Shown: in pieces, positions 5,309 through 5,505 of the stretch
How the letters are laid out: every line of letters begins with the position of its first letter
Numbering within the stretch: the first letter of the stretch is position 1
Source: Chloroflexota bacterium
Lineage (GTDB): Bacteria; Chloroflexota; Anaerolineae; Anaerolineales; Anaerolineaceae
Length of the DNA: 5,505 nt
NCBI GenBank assembly: GCA_023406965.1
Contig: JAEXTI010000493.1
Span: 1 to 5,505, forward strand
Direction of reading: 5' to 3'
Position numbers and translations under genes: made by a program
The notes under the pieces: generated by a model
What the model saw: the letters and a program-made list of their open reading frames with translations, nothing else
Told to the model about the DNA's origin: nothing
Databases searched by the model: none

Positions 5309-5505
5309 ATGCAAACCACTCGTTATATGAATCAGGATTGTGTCACACTGCAAAATGAGCACCTCAGCTTGCTGGTCACCCAATCGGTTGGACCGCGCAT
5401 TCTGTCCTTGAGCGTGCCCGGCGGAGAGAACCTGCTGGCGACCTTGCCCGATGCCGCGACAACCCGCCCGGATGGGAAGGTGTACCGTTTCTATGGCGGG
5501 CACCG
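5309..5505 (+). CDS. DUF4380-like protein (sugar-mutarotase-like fold suspected), N-terminal part
   Basis: An ATG at 5309 opens a frame that runs off the window after 65 complete codons. AAAGGA ends 12 bases upstream, an acceptable though long spacing. An in-frame TGA at 5267 and the absence of other starts in between rule out a longer protein. The visible part has the pattern LQNEHLSLLVTQSVGPRILSLSVPGGENLLA and then YRFYGGH at the edge. I associate the VGPRI...GGENLL...YGGHR arrangement with DUF4380 and related proteins resembling the beta-sandwich of aldose 1-epimerases. There is no signal peptide, so a cytoplasmic protein is likely. Function is not established; a role in handling the imported sugar is suggested only by position. 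The family call comes from memory of the pattern and only the first part of the protein is visible. Confidence 0.6.
   Translation, partial: MQTTRYMNQDCVTLQNEHLSLLVTQSVGPRILSLSVPGGENLLATLPDAATTRPDGKVYRFYGGH

Noticed and set aside
5222..5503. A minus-strand frame opposite the last gene.
   Set aside because: It covers the start and ribosome binding site of a more convincing + strand gene and shows no recognisable domain.

Overview
The window looks like part of a sugar (probably amino-sugar) uptake and catabolism locus from a Gram-positive-like or monoderm bacterium. The best guess is Chloroflexota, class Anaerolineae or a relative. The main clue is the binding lipoprotein: a lipobox followed by a long Val/Glu/Lys/Thr stalk ending in a VVVTPTPGP-like tract, which I associate with ABC solute-binding lipoproteins of that phylum. 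Base composition is moderately GC-rich with no visible change across the window, and nothing suggests recent transfer: there is no insertion sequence, integrase, tRNA or CRISPR array. Taxonomy here is inference.

Layout, all genes on the + strand. (1) 1-660 is the C-terminal part of a PIG-L/LmbE-type zinc deacetylase, cut by the window edge. (2) 661-841 is a non-coding leader holding a 16-bp perfect inverted repeat just after the deacetylase stop, an isolated Shine-Dalgarno-like purine tract, a small AT-rich near-palindrome, and the true ribosome binding site of the next gene. (3) 842-2239 is a lipid-anchored family-1 solute-binding protein. (4) 2240-2369 is an intergenic gap filled by two tandem hairpins, the second a 17-bp stem capped by a GAAA tetraloop. 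(5) 2370-3248 and 3248-4126 are two ABC permeases (MalF-like and MalG-like), each 292 aa and overlapping by one base. (6) 4130-5167 is a double-SIS-domain phosphosugar enzyme related to the isomerase half of GlmS, without the glutaminase half; glucosamine-6-phosphate deaminase is the most likely role. (7) 5168-5308 is a gap with a possible promoter. (8) 5309-5505 is the first 65 codons of a DUF4380-like, sugar-mutarotase-like protein of unknown function, cut by the window edge.

How the parts may work together: the lipoprotein captures a saccharide outside the membrane, and the two permeases carry it in, powered by an ATPase encoded elsewhere (no ATPase gene is present). The SIS protein would then convert an amino-sugar phosphate to fructose-6-phosphate plus ammonia. 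The upstream PIG-L deacetylase could remove N-acetyl groups, so the locus would handle GlcNAc or chito-oligosaccharides without NagA. The four genes from 842 to 5167 are arranged as one operon, with the hairpins at 2256-2327 well placed to give more binding protein than permease. I see no clearly new biological system; the most interesting points are the RNA hairpins and the deacetylase/deaminase pairing.
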